NCBI RefSeq assembly: GCF_018139625.1
Contig: NZ_JAGSOH010000021.1
Location: 1-64,000 of the forward strand
Origin: Actinospica acidithermotolerans
GTDB taxonomy: Bacteria; Actinomycetota; Actinomycetes; Streptomycetales; Catenulisporaceae
Direction: 5' to 3'
DNA: 64,000 nucleotides
This document shows positions 36,009-45,268 of the stretch, one piece after another. The position numbers and the translations under genes are program-made. How positions within the stretch are numbered: position 1 is the stretch's first letter; every line of letters begins with the position of its first letter. The notes under the pieces were generated by a model. The model did no database searches. It saw only the letters and a list, made by a program, of their open reading frames with translations, and had not been told where the DNA came from.

Positions 36009-37895
36009 ATGGGTGTTTCACGCGATGAAACGGGCGAGGAGAAACCGGACAAGGGTTCGGTGATGCTCGCCGTGCGCTATTACCGGCGCGAGATGACGCG
36101 GCTCTGGCGGCTCACGCTACCGGCCATGTTCGGGCCGGCGCTGGGCAACATCGGCATTCTCTACCTCGCGCCGCTGGTGGTCGCGCAGCTCGTCACCCGG
36201 ATCACCGGGAACGCGCACCTGACCCTCGGCGCGGCGATTCCCTACGTGCTCGGATTCACCGGAATTCTGCTGATCTCCGAGGTGCTCTGGCGCATCGGGA
36301 TGCATTTTCTGAACCGGCTCGACGCGCTCGGAATCGAGCACTTATACGTGGTCGGCCTGGACGAGCTGTTCGCGAAGGACGCGGCGTTCTTCCACGACAA
36401 CTTCGCCGGCTCGCTCACGAAGCGGGTCGTGAGCTTCGCGTCCCGGTTCGAGCAGACGGCCGACACGCTGGTGTTCGAGGTCGTGGGCAACTTCGTGCCG
36501 CTGGCCTTCGGCTCGGTGGTGCTGTGGCGCTACGACCCGTGGCTGGTCGCCCTGCTGCTGGGGATGATCGCGATCACGGGCGCGGCCGTGGTGCCGATCA
36601 TCCGGCACCGCCAGGCGCTGGTGGATCTGCGCGAGGCGGCCAACGCGCGGGTGGCGGGGCACGTCGCGGACAGCCTGACGAACATGGACACGGTCCGGGC
36701 CTTCGCCGCCGAACGGCGGGAGGCCGCCGAGCACCGCAGCCGGGTCGCGGAGGCGAAGCGGCTCTCGGTGCGCTCTTGGGACTACAGCAACCTGCGGGTC
36801 GACACGGTGATCGCGCCGATGTCGGTGCTGACCATCGGCCTCGGGCTGCTGCTGGCGGTCGTGCTCGCGACGCGCGGCCAGGGAGTGGCGGCGATCGTGG
36901 TCGTCTTCTCCTACTACTCGAGCGCGACGCGGATCATGTTCGAGTTCAGCCGGATCTACCGCAACCTGGAAAGCGCGATGACCGAGGCCGCGCAGTTCAC
37001 GGCCCTGGTGCGCACGCCGCCGACGGTGCTCGACCCGGTGACGCCCGAGCCGCTGCGCTCCGGGGCCGCCGAGATCCGCTTCGAGCGGGTGACGTTCGGC
37101 TACGGCAGCGGCAAGCCGCTGTTCGACGGGCTCGATCTCGCGGTGCCGGGCGGGTCGCGGATCGGGCTGGTGGGCCGCTCCGGCGGCGGCAAGAGCACGC
37201 TGACCAAGCTGCTGCTGCGGCTGACGGACATCGACGGCGGCAGGATCCTGATCGGCGGCCAGGACATCCGCGACCTGCGCCAGGCGGACCTGCGCAGCCA
37301 GATCGCGTACGTGCCGCAGGATCCGGCGATGTTCCACCGGACGCTGCGCGAGAACATCGCGTTCGCCCGGCCGGGCGCCACCGAGGCCGAGATCCGCCGA
37401 GCGGCCGAGGCCGCGCACGTCGCCGAGTTCGTCGAGGCGCTGCCGGACGGCTACGACACGATGGTCGGCGAACGCGGCGTGAAGCTCTCCGGCGGGCAGC
37501 GCCAGCGCGTCGCACTGGCCCGGGCCATCCTGCGCGACGCCCCGATCCTGCTGCTGGACGAGGCGACCAGTGCGCTGGACTCGGAGAGCGAGATCCTCGT
37601 CCAGGAGGCGCTCTGGCGGCTGATGGAGGGGCGCACGGCCCTCGTGGTGGCGCACCGGCTGAGCACGGTCGCCGGCATGGACCGCCTCGTCGTCCTCGAC
37701 CGCGGCCGGATCGTCGAGCAGGGCACGCACCACGAACTGCTGGACGCGAAGGGCGCGTACGCGAAGCTCTGGCGGCACCAGTCGGGCGGCTTCCTGAGCG
37801 AGGAGACGAGCGAAGACGCGAGCAAGGAGACCAGCGAAGACAGCAGCGAAGACACCAGCGAGGAGGCGAGCGAGGCGGTCGGCGCCACGGTCTGA
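36009..37895 (+). CDS. ABC exporter, fused permease-ATPase
   Basis: A 628-residue half-transporter. The six-helix permease is at about 20-330 and the ATPase at about 355-590, with Walker A GRSGGGKST, Q-loop YVPQDPAMF, signature LSGGQRQRVALARA and Walker B ILLLDEATSALD. The last 40 residues are a Ser/Glu/Thr-rich acidic tail made of repeats like SEETSEDAS. A homodimer is expected. ATG 36009 was preferred over GTG 36006 from spacing to AAGGAGG. The stop lies in a small tandem repeat. Substrate unknown. Confidence 0.88.
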   Translation: MGVSRDETGEEKPDKGSVMLAVRYYRREMTRLWRLTLPAMFGPALGNIGILYLAPLVVAQLVTRITGNAHLTLGAAIPYVLGFTGILLISEVLWRIGMHFLNRLDALGIEHLYVVGLDELFAKDAAFFHDNFAGSLTKRVVSFASRFEQTADTLVFEVVGNFVPLAFGSVVLWRYDPWLVALLLGMIAITGAAVVPIIRHRQALVDLREAANARVAGHVADSLTNMDTVRAFAAERREAAEHRSRVAEAKRLSVRSWDYSNLRVDTVIAPMSVLTIGLGLLLAVVLATRGQGVAAIVVVFSYYSSATRIMFEFSRIYRNLESAMTEAAQFTALVRTPPTVLDPVTPEPLRSGAAEIRFERVTFGYGSGKPLFDGLDLAVPGGSRIGLVGRSGGGKSTLTKLLLRLTDIDGGRILIGGQDIRDLRQADLRSQIAYVPQDPAMFHRTLRENIAFARPGATEAEIRRAAEAAHVAEFVEALPDGYDTMVGERGVKLSGGQRQRVALARAILRDAPILLLDEATSALDSESEILVQEALWRLMEGRTALVVAHRLSTVAGMDRLVVLDRGRIVEQGTHHELLDAKGAYAKLWRHQSGGFLSEETSEDASKETSEDSSEDTSEEASEAVGATV

Positions 37896-37959
37896 ATGCG
37901 GTCGGCGCCACGGTCTGACTCGGCTCCCGGCGCCTGACCGCGGTCGGCGTCACGGTCTG
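37876..37959. repeat. Three tandem copies around the ABC gene stop codon
   Basis: GCGGTCGGCGCCACGGTCTG occurs at 37876, 37899 and, with one change, at 37940. The first copy encodes the last residues (VGATV) and the stop; the others follow in the intergenic region. Confidence 0.8.
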
Positions 37960-37997
37960 GCTGCGTCTGCCTCCGGCGCGACCGCGACGAGAAGCAC

Positions 37998-38029
37998 GGG
38001 TGGCCGGCACGATTGCGTGCCGGCCACCC
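37998..38029. terminator. Bidirectional hairpin terminator
   Basis: GGGTGGCCGGCACG and CGTGCCGGCCACCC form a perfect 14-bp stem with an ATTG loop between the convergent ABC and GH74 genes. Confidence 0.85.
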
Positions 38030-38045
38030 GCTCGTGCGCTGCCGC

Positions 38046-40877
38046 CTATGTGCACGTCGTCCCGTTGACGGTGAAGGCCGTCGGCGCGGCGTCACTGGAT
38101 GTCCAGGTTCCCTGGAATCCGAAGCTCGTGTTGCCGCCTGGTGCGATCGAGCCGTTGTAGCCGGCGTTGGTCACGCTGACCGCCGCGCCGGATTGGGTGT
38201 ACGAGCCCTCGTTCCACGCACTGGTGATCTTCTGGTCGCCGCCGAAGGTGAAGCCCACGGTCCAGCCGCTGATAGTCGTGCTTCCGGTGTTGTCGATCGC
38301 CACCGATGCGGTGAAGCCGCCGGACCACTCGCTGTTCTTCGTGTAGACGACGTGGCAGGCGAACCCGGTCGCGGACGTCGTCGGGGTCGAACTCGCCGTG
38401 GCGGAGGCGGTCGACGAAGCGGAGGCAGACGCCGTAGCCGTGGCCGTCGCCGTCGAGCTCGCGGTGGCCGTGCTCGAGGCGGACGCCGAGGCGGTCGTGG
38501 TACTCGTCCCGCTCTGGACGCCCATCATGATCCCGCGGCCGTTGGTGCCCACGTAGACGCGGCCGTAGACGTTGAGGTCGCCGGTGATCGCCGCGCCGAT
38601 GTTGCCCCACTGGTGCGCGTTGTCGTTGATCCGCGTCCAGGTCGCGCCCTCGTCGTCCGAGCGGAAGACGCCCTGCACGCCGTTGACGGTCGCGATCGAG
38701 TAGAGCGCGAGGTAGCCGCCGGTGGTCGCGGACTTGCCGAAGCCCAGGTTGACGGCCGCGGAGACGCTGCCGAGCTGGGTGAAGCTCGTGCCCTGGTTGG
38801 TCGAGTGCCAGATGCCCGAGCTTCCGGTAGACGATCCGCCGGTCACCCAGACGTCGCCCGCCACGCCCGGCAGGGCCTTGATGTACACGGTGCCGGTGGA
38901 CGGCAGCCCGGTGGCGGCCGTCGCGGCGAAGGTCGCGCCGCCGTCGGTGCTGACGTAGAACGTGCCGGCCGAGTAGCCGTAGTACACCTTCGGATTCACC
39001 CGGTCGGAGGCGATCACCGCGCCCGCCGGGATACCGCTCGACGCGGTCCACGAGCTGCCGTAGTCGGTCGAGTGGTACACGCCGGTGCCCGCCGGGCTCC
39101 AGACGACGCTGCTGCCGTCCGCCGCGATCGCCGCGTGCCCGCCGCCGGTGACGCCCGGCGGCTCGGTCGAGGCCTGCCACCAGCTCGTGCCGCCGTTGGT
39201 GGAGAAGCCGATCCGGTTCACGCTCGGATTCGAGGTCTTGTCGATGTCCCCGGTACGCACGATGTCGGACGCGTCGAGTCCTGCGTAGTCGATGCTGTCG
39301 CCGCTGGAGAGGTTCGGCGCGGTGTACATCATCGACGGAACGCTGGTCAGCGACGTGTGCACGAAGCCGTCCAGATCGCCCAGCGCCGAGAGCAGCGGCG
39401 CTCCGCTCGGCGGGCTGATCAGATCATTGACGGCGGTCTCCTCGAGCCCGCTGACGAACGGCTGGATGGTGAACGTCGTCCCGCTGTCCCAGTTGGTCAG
39501 GTTGGTCGTGCCGAACAGCGTCGCGCCGGTGCCGAAGAACATCCGGTTGCTGTTGAACGGGTCGATCGCCAGGCCCTCGGTCATCCAGCCGAGCTTCGGC
39601 GACTCGACCGGCTCGGCCGTCGAGCTCCCGAACGTCAGCCAGGGCGTCGCGGAGATGTTCATCGTGTACGCGTCGGAGCGGTTCGGGTAGCTCGTGTAGC
39701 TCCACGCCGATTTCCACGTCGCGCCGCCGTCGGTGCTCCGGTAGACGAAGGTGTCCGGCCACCAGGAGCTGTAGCCCGTCACCATGATCGTGTTCGGGTG
39801 CTCCGCGTCGATGGACAGGCCCGAATAGCCGAAGTAGTCCCCTGACGTGTTCGACGACGGGACCGGGCTGATCTGCGTCCACGTGCCGGTGGACAGCGCG
39901 TACTTCCACACGTCGCCGGACGAGCCGTCGTAGGGGCCGCCCTTGTTGCTGGTGGTGATGTACAGGTAGGAGCCGCTCGGGTCGACCTCGCCCTTGTGCG
40001 CCAGGAAGCCGGTCGGCTGGCCGGCCACGCGGGACCACGTGGTGCCGCCGTCGGTGCTCTCGTAGACCGTGTTCTGCAGGTCGGCGACGCCCACGAAGAT
40101 CGTCGGGGTGGCGCTGCCCGAGGTGCCCGAGGCCTTGTCGAACGCGACCCAGGTCACGCCCTGGTCGTCGGCGAGGTAGCCGGTCGTGTCGGTGGAGTCC
40201 TGCACGTAGTCGCCGACGTTCGGGAAGCTCGTGACCTGCGACCAGGTGACACCGGAGTCAGTGGACTTCCACAGTCCGTGCCCGCTCGGCGTGCCGAGGT
40301 AGAGGATGTTGTCGTCGTTGGGGTCGACGGCCAGCCGCTCGCCCATCCCCCGGCCCGGCATGTTCCCGCCGAGCTTGAACGGCAGCGTCGTCTCGCTCCA
40401 CGTGCTGCCCTGGTCCGACGAGCGCAGAATCGCGCCGTCGTTCGGGTCCCAGGAATTCGTGTACATTCCCGCCGCGACCCAGACCTTGTTCGTGTTGATC
40501 GGGTCAGCGGCCACCGAGACGGCGCCCATCAGGTTCCAGTTGGCCTGGCCGACCCAGTCCATCAGCGGGGTCCACGAACTCGAGCTCTGATTCCACCGGT
40601 AGACGCCGCCGATGTCGGTGCGGGCGTAGGCGATGTTCGCCGCGCCCTGGTCGAAGACGATGTCGGGAACGAATCCGCCGCCGCCGATCGGGACGTTGCT
40701 CCACGTGTAGGCGGTGGAGGCGGGGGTGGCCGCCGCGGCCGGGCTGGCCGCGGCCTGGACCAGCAGCGGCGCCGCGGCGGCGGCCAGCGCCGTGGCCGCG
40801 GCGGCGAACCCGCGGGCGGCGCGGCGCCCGGGCAGCAGCGCCCGCGGCGCGGAGATGCGAGGGATACGCACGTGCAT
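38046..40877 (-). CDS. Secreted GH74 xyloglucanase with C-terminal CBM2
   Basis: A 943-residue exported endo-xyloglucanase-type enzyme. A signal peptide (about 1-50) is followed by the two seven-bladed propellers of GH74 with many Asp-box-like repeats (STDGGTTWSRV, SSDQGSTWSET). A linker of Ser/Thr/Ala repeats (about 790-835) leads to a CBM2 of about 105 residues with WSGGFTASVAIDNTG and two terminal Cys. GH74 cleaves the beta-1,4-glucan backbone of xyloglucan. ATG 40877 was chosen by the signal peptide. A palindrome at 40963 suggests LacI-type control. Confidence 0.92.
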   Translation of the reverse strand: MHVRIPRISAPRALLPGRRAARGFAAAATALAAAAAPLLVQAAASPAAAATPASTAYTWSNVPIGGGGFVPDIVFDQGAANIAYARTDIGGVYRWNQSSSSWTPLMDWVGQANWNLMGAVSVAADPINTNKVWVAAGMYTNSWDPNDGAILRSSDQGSTWSETTLPFKLGGNMPGRGMGERLAVDPNDDNILYLGTPSGHGLWKSTDSGVTWSQVTSFPNVGDYVQDSTDTTGYLADDQGVTWVAFDKASGTSGSATPTIFVGVADLQNTVYESTDGGTTWSRVAGQPTGFLAHKGEVDPSGSYLYITTSNKGGPYDGSSGDVWKYALSTGTWTQISPVPSSNTSGDYFGYSGLSIDAEHPNTIMVTGYSSWWPDTFVYRSTDGGATWKSAWSYTSYPNRSDAYTMNISATPWLTFGSSTAEPVESPKLGWMTEGLAIDPFNSNRMFFGTGATLFGTTNLTNWDSGTTFTIQPFVSGLEETAVNDLISPPSGAPLLSALGDLDGFVHTSLTSVPSMMYTAPNLSSGDSIDYAGLDASDIVRTGDIDKTSNPSVNRIGFSTNGGTSWWQASTEPPGVTGGGHAAIAADGSSVVWSPAGTGVYHSTDYGSSWTASSGIPAGAVIASDRVNPKVYYGYSAGTFYVSTDGGATFAATAATGLPSTGTVYIKALPGVAGDVWVTGGSSTGSSGIWHSTNQGTSFTQLGSVSAAVNLGFGKSATTGGYLALYSIATVNGVQGVFRSDDEGATWTRINDNAHQWGNIGAAITGDLNVYGRVYVGTNGRGIMMGVQSGTSTTTASASASSTATASSTATATATASASASSTASATASSTPTTSATGFACHVVYTKNSEWSGGFTASVAIDNTGSTTISGWTVGFTFGGDQKITSAWNEGSYTQSGAAVSVTNAGYNGSIAPGGNTSFGFQGTWTSSDAAPTAFTVNGTTCT

Positions 40878-41301
40878 AGGTGGTCGTCCGCCCTTTCGAA
40901 ACAGCGAGGGAAGGGCGCGTCGGACGCTGCGCGCAGCACGCTGACGCCGCGGCGGCACATCGTCGAAGCGCTTCGATTACCGGTGCGAACCGCACGGTAG
41001 AGTCGATGCCGGACTTCGGCAACGAGCCTTATGAAATTTCAGCCCAACCCGGCGATGACGTGCCGGTATTCGGATTTCGACAGCCGTCCCGCCGAAATGC
41101 CGCCGACGGCTCTCCGGCGGCACGCAGCAGTTGCCCGCGATCGGCCGGGCGACGAGGTCCCGGAGAACGGCCTGCGCAGGTGGCCAAGCGCTTGATGCGG
41201 TGATCGCTATACTGGCCGGTGGTGTGCCGGGAAGTCTGGTCGGCTCGGGAAGAACCTCGCCGGATCGGCTTGGGGGCCCGGTGGACTCGAGAGGTGCCCG
41301 C
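40878..41301. promoter_or_regulatory. Divergent intergenic region with LacI-type palindrome
   Basis: The perfect palindrome TCGAAGCGCTTCGA (40963-40976) lies 86 bases before the GH74 start and is a candidate operator. A -10-like TATACT is at 41208-41213 on the plus strand, upstream of the antiporter gene. The rest of the 424 bases shows no gene I can support. Confidence 0.6.
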
Positions 41302-42828
41302 GTGCGCGAAGCCGGAATCGTGGTGGCACTGGTGGTGGCGAGCACGCTGGTGGCCACGTACGCGAATCGGTGGCGGGTTCCGGCGCCTTCGGTGCTCGTG
41401 GTCTTCGGCCTTCTCGTGGCGCTGATCCCCGGGGTTCCGGCCGTGCGTACGACGCCGGAGCTCATCAGTCTCGTCGTGCTCCCGCCACTGCTCTACGCCT
41501 CGGCTCAGGACATCTCCGCGCGGGAACTGCGCGATATCTGGCGTCCGGTGGCGGCGCTGGCGCTGGGCTTGGTGCTGGCCACCGCCTTCGCGATCGGCGG
41601 CATCGCGCTCTGGGTCACATCGCTGGCCGCGCCGATGGCGTTCGTGCTCGGGGCGGTGCTCGCGTCCACCGACCCGGTCGCGGTCACCGCGCTGGGGCGC
41701 AGGCTTCCGCTTCCGCCGCGCATTCAGGCGCTCGTGCAGACGGAGAGCCTGTTCAACGACGCGACCTCGCTGGTGCTCTTCCAGGTCGCGGTCGGCGTCG
41801 CCGTGGGGACGGACGGCGTGAACCTGCTCGCGGCGTCGGGCCGGTTCGTGGTGCTCGCCGGCGGCGGGATGGGGGTCGGTGCGGCGCTGGCGCTGTTGGT
41901 CATCGCGCTACGGGCCCGAACCGCCGATCCGATGCTGCAGACGGTGATCGCGCTGGTCACGCCGTATGCCGCGTACGTGCTCGCCCAGGGCGCCGGGGTC
42001 TCCGGCGTCACCGCCGTCGTCGTCGCCGGGGTCGTGGTCGGCAGCGCGGGGCACCGGGTCACCGACGCGCGCATCCGCCTGCAGGTGCACGCGGTGTACG
42101 GCGTCATCGTCTTCCTGCTCGAATCGGTGGTGTTCGCGCTGATCGGCCTGCAGCTGCCCACGTTCGTGCGCGACCTTCCGCCGGGCACCTCGTGGTGGCC
42201 GCTGGAGGCCGCCGCGCTGGCTGGGGCGCTGATCGTGGTGCGCGTGGCGTGGATGCGGCCGACGGTCGCGCTCGCGGCACCCACCCGCGGGTATCCGGCC
42301 TGGCCGCTGGCGCGGGTGATGGCCTGGGCCGGCACGCGCGGGGTGATGCCGCTGGCCGCCGCCCTGTCCATCCCTCTGACGGCTGACGGCGGTGCGCCGC
42401 TGACCGATCGGCCCCTGGTCCTGGTGCTCACGACGACCGTGGTCGCGATCACGCTGACGGTTCAAGGCCTGACTCTCGGCCGCGTCGTGCGCAGTTCGGG
42501 CCTGGCCGTCGATCCGGAGCTTCTCGCCGCGCAGGAAGCCGAGGTGCGCACCTCGCTCGACGAGGCGGCGCTCGAATTCCTCGACAACCTCGGCGACGGC
42601 ATACCGCCGCAGGTGGTCGATCGGCTCCGCCGCCGGTACAACGCCCGGCTGGGCGGCCACGAGGACGGCGCGTGGCCGGTCGGCGATTTCGCCCGGCTGC
42701 AGCGGGCGGTGATCGACGTGCAGCGCGCGGAGCTGCGCCGGCTGTACGCCGACGGCCGGATCAACGACGCCGCGCAACGGCGGTTCACCCACGAACTCGA
42801 CCGCACCGAGAACGGCATCGTGCGCTGA
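41302..42828 (+). CDS. Na+/H+ antiporter, CPA1/NhaP type
   Basis: A 508-residue membrane protein with about 12 helices (1-400) and a cytoplasmic tail. The ion-site region has LASTDPVAVTALGRRLPLP and ESLFNDATSLVLFQVAVG, the CPA1 signatures; AWAGTRGVMPLAAALSIPL is the second. The tail (about 400-508) is hydrophilic and may be regulatory. GTG 41302 has GAGAGG upstream; GTG 41281 is an alternative. It works in pH and sodium homeostasis. Confidence 0.85.
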   Translation: MREAGIVVALVVASTLVATYANRWRVPAPSVLVVFGLLVALIPGVPAVRTTPELISLVVLPPLLYASAQDISARELRDIWRPVAALALGLVLATAFAIGGIALWVTSLAAPMAFVLGAVLASTDPVAVTALGRRLPLPPRIQALVQTESLFNDATSLVLFQVAVGVAVGTDGVNLLAASGRFVVLAGGGMGVGAALALLVIALRARTADPMLQTVIALVTPYAAYVLAQGAGVSGVTAVVVAGVVVGSAGHRVTDARIRLQVHAVYGVIVFLLESVVFALIGLQLPTFVRDLPPGTSWWPLEAAALAGALIVVRVAWMRPTVALAAPTRGYPAWPLARVMAWAGTRGVMPLAAALSIPLTADGGAPLTDRPLVLVLTTTVVAITLTVQGLTLGRVVRSSGLAVDPELLAAQEAEVRTSLDEAALEFLDNLGDGIPPQVVDRLRRRYNARLGGHEDGAWPVGDFARLQRAVIDVQRAELRRLYADGRINDAAQRRFTHELDRTENGIVR

Positions 42829-42911
42829 GCCGGCGGCGCCGCCGCGCGCCCGCGTGCTCGAACAGGGTGAATCGCAGAGTTCTGCTTCCTTCGGGCGCCG
42901 GGAGCCGGCCG

Positions 42912-44510
42912 TCACCAGGGTTTCTGCGTCGCGAAGAAGCGCTGCCAGAACTCGAACCGGGCGGCCTCGGCGACCGGCTCGGGCGCGAACTTCTCGCCGA
43001 AGCGCATCACGGTGCCGCTGCCCGGGACGTACGGCGGCCAGTCGGGCAGGCCGGGTCCGTTCGGGTTGCCGGTGGCGATGAAGTTCGCCCAGTACGACGT
43101 CATGGTCTCGGAGACGCGGCGGTCCTCGTAGCTCCAGCGGGGATCGTCGGGGTCGAGGTTGCCGAACACGAATTCGATCTCCGAGCCGTGGCCCGCGCGC
43201 CTTGTGCCTCCTGCGCCGTTGAGCGGCGGCGCGGGGTACGCCCAGAGGTAGGTGTAGAGCGGCTTGGTCGCGTGCCTGGTCCACTCGGCGCCCCACAGGT
43301 ACGTCGAGACGCGGGCGTTGTCACGGGCGGCCGCGGCGGCGGAGCGGGCCGCCTGGTCCTCGTCGTCGGCCGGGTAGAGGCGGAAGAACTCCTCGGTCAT
43401 CGGGCCGAACCTGCGCTCGGCGGCGGCGACGAAGTCCGCGCGCGTGACGTAGACCGGCGGCGCGCCGGGGCGGAACGTGCCGGCACCCGCTCGTCGGTAC
43501 TCGGCGAACGCGGCGTCCGGAACGGCGCCGCTCTCGTCGAGGTTGTTGCCGGCGATGTAGAACACGTCGTTCTGCTCGCCGAGCGCGTACGTCTCCGCGT
43601 ACCCGTGCGGGATGACGTAGCCGTCGACGACGGGCCGGAACAGCGGGGGCTTGGCGACGCTGAGCGAATCGACCGCGTCGTCGACCGCGGCGTGTCCGTC
43701 GACGAGCTTCTGCCAGGGCAGCTTGCGCAGGCGGCGCAGCCCGCCGCCGCCGTGCTCCCTGACGTAGCGTTCGCCGGCCTGTTCGGCGTCGGCGAGCGCG
43801 CGGTACGAGGTGGACAGGTAGCGCAGTTCCGGGTCGGCGGAGTAGCGCGCGTGGCTCTGCACGATCGACCGGTGGAACAGGCCTCGGGCCAGCGGCGACA
43901 TGGACAGGAAGTTGACCGTCCCGGCGCCCGCGGACTGGCCGGCGACGGTGACCCGGGACGGGTCGCCGCCGAAAGCCGCGATGTTGCGCTGCACCCACCC
44001 CAGTACGGCGATGCAGTCCAGCAGGCCGTAATTGCCGGACGCCTCGTGGCCGGATTCGGCGCTCAGCTCGGGCGTGGACAGGAAGCCGAAGACGCCGAGG
44101 CGGTAGTTGAAGGTCACCACGACGACGCCCTTGCCCGCCAGCCGTTCGCCGTCGTAGCGCGGGTTCGCGCCGGTGCCCGCCCGGAACAGGCCGCCGTAGA
44201 TCCAGACCAGGACCGGCAGGCGCTCCGATTCGTCCCTGGCGGCGGTCCACACGTTGAGGCTCAGGCAGTCCTCTGACAGCGGCAGGTCGATGCCGGCCGC
44301 GACGCGGTCCTGCGGCGACTGCGGGCACATCGGGCCGAAGTGGGCGGCGTCGCGCACGCCGGTCCACGGCTCTGCCGGGCCCGGCGCGCGCCAGCGCAGG
44401 TCGCCGGTCGGCGGAGCCGCGTACGGGATGCCGCGGTAGACGGTCACCGACCGGTCCCGGCCGGGGATTCCCTGCAGGAGACCGGTTTCGATGTCCAGCG
44501 GGCTGTGCAT
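42912..44510 (-). CDS. Type-B carboxylesterase in the aromatic operon
   Basis: A 532-residue alpha/beta-hydrolase of the carboxylesterase/lipase family. The nucleophile Ser is in VTVAGQSAGAGTV, the acid residue is probably in NNLDESGA, and the His lies in RAGHGSEIEFVFGN. VYRGIPYAAPPTGDLRWRAP and LSEDCLSLNVW are family signatures. No signal peptide is seen. As last gene of the minus-strand operon with LigJ, it may release aromatic acids from esters (for example gallate or methoxycinnamate esters); this is inferred from context only. Confidence 0.88.
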   Translation of the reverse strand: MHSPLDIETGLLQGIPGRDRSVTVYRGIPYAAPPTGDLRWRAPGPAEPWTGVRDAAHFGPMCPQSPQDRVAAGIDLPLSEDCLSLNVWTAARDESERLPVLVWIYGGLFRAGTGANPRYDGERLAGKGVVVVTFNYRLGVFGFLSTPELSAESGHEASGNYGLLDCIAVLGWVQRNIAAFGGDPSRVTVAGQSAGAGTVNFLSMSPLARGLFHRSIVQSHARYSADPELRYLSTSYRALADAEQAGERYVREHGGGGLRRLRKLPWQKLVDGHAAVDDAVDSLSVAKPPLFRPVVDGYVIPHGYAETYALGEQNDVFYIAGNNLDESGAVPDAAFAEYRRAGAGTFRPGAPPVYVTRADFVAAAERRFGPMTEEFFRLYPADDEDQAARSAAAAARDNARVSTYLWGAEWTRHATKPLYTYLWAYPAPPLNGAGGTRRAGHGSEIEFVFGNLDPDDPRWSYEDRRVSETMTSYWANFIATGNPNGPGLPDWPPYVPGSGTVMRFGEKFAPEPVAEAARFEFWQRFFATQKPW

Positions 44511-44542
44511 CAGTTCCTTCCGATGGGCCGGCGGGCCGCGGA

Positions 44543-45241
44543 TCAGTCCCGGGGGGAACCGTTCGCGGCGTGGTTGAGCAGCAGCGCCTGCCGGGCCGAG
44601 CCGACGTGGTGGCGCATGGCGGCCTCGGCGGCCGGCGGGTTGCGGGTGACGATCGCCAGGAAGATCGCCTGGTGCTCCTGCAGCGATCCGCCGCGCGGGT
44701 GCCGGGCCGTGAGGTCGCGGTATTGGCGCATGACGAGCGGGTAGAGCAGCGTGTCGTACGCCTGCGCGAGAGTGTGCTGATGGGCGGCGTGCTTGACCTG
44801 CTGGTGGAAGCGGCGGTTGCCCGCCGAGTACGCCTGCTGGTCGCCGCGCTGCTGGGCCTGCTCCATCTCGGTGAGCGTCCGGCGCAGCTCCTCGATCTCC
44901 GCGTCGGTGGCGCGCTCGGCCGCCTTGCCGGCCAGCGCCGCCTCCAGCGTCTCGCGCGCCTCGAGGATGTCGGCGGCGTCCTCCACGCTGAAGCTGCGGG
45001 TCCGCACGCCGCGGTTGGCCTCGCTGGTGACGTAGCCCTCGTGGGCCAGCCGGACGAGCACCGGCCGGATCGTGCCGCGCGACACCGTGAACATGCGCGT
45101 CAGGTCGGCCTCGGTCAGCCGGGTGTTGGGCTCGAAGCTGCCCGAAAGCAGCAGCGAGCGCAACTCCTCGTAGACCTGGGTCGATCTGGTCGTGCTGATC
45201 TTGTCGCTATCGTCCACGTGTGCGCCCCGGTGCTCGTCCAA
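44543..45241 (-). CDS. GntR-family regulator, FCD subgroup
   Basis: A 232-residue regulator with an N-terminal winged helix (about 18-85; NTRLTEADLTRMFTVSRGT) and an FCD ligand domain (about 95-220). The FCD motif residues are in ARETLEAALAGKAAE, NRRFHQQVKHAAH and MRHHVGSARQALL, with the metal-binding Asp/His pattern partly visible. Many relatives (VanR-like) respond to aromatic acids and bind TTGT-type palindromes. Three such palindromes lie upstream of the first gene of this operon, so it likely controls it. Confidence 0.88.
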   Translation of the reverse strand: MDEHRGAHVDDSDKISTTRSTQVYEELRSLLLSGSFEPNTRLTEADLTRMFTVSRGTIRPVLVRLAHEGYVTSEANRGVRTRSFSVEDAADILEARETLEAALAGKAAERATDAEIEELRRTLTEMEQAQQRGDQQAYSAGNRRFHQQVKHAAHQHTLAQAYDTLLYPLVMRQYRDLTARHPRGGSLQEHQAIFLAIVTRNPPAAEAAMRHHVGSARQALLLNHAANGSPRD

Positions 45242-45268
45242 CTGTCTCGAAGACCCTCAGTCTCTCGC

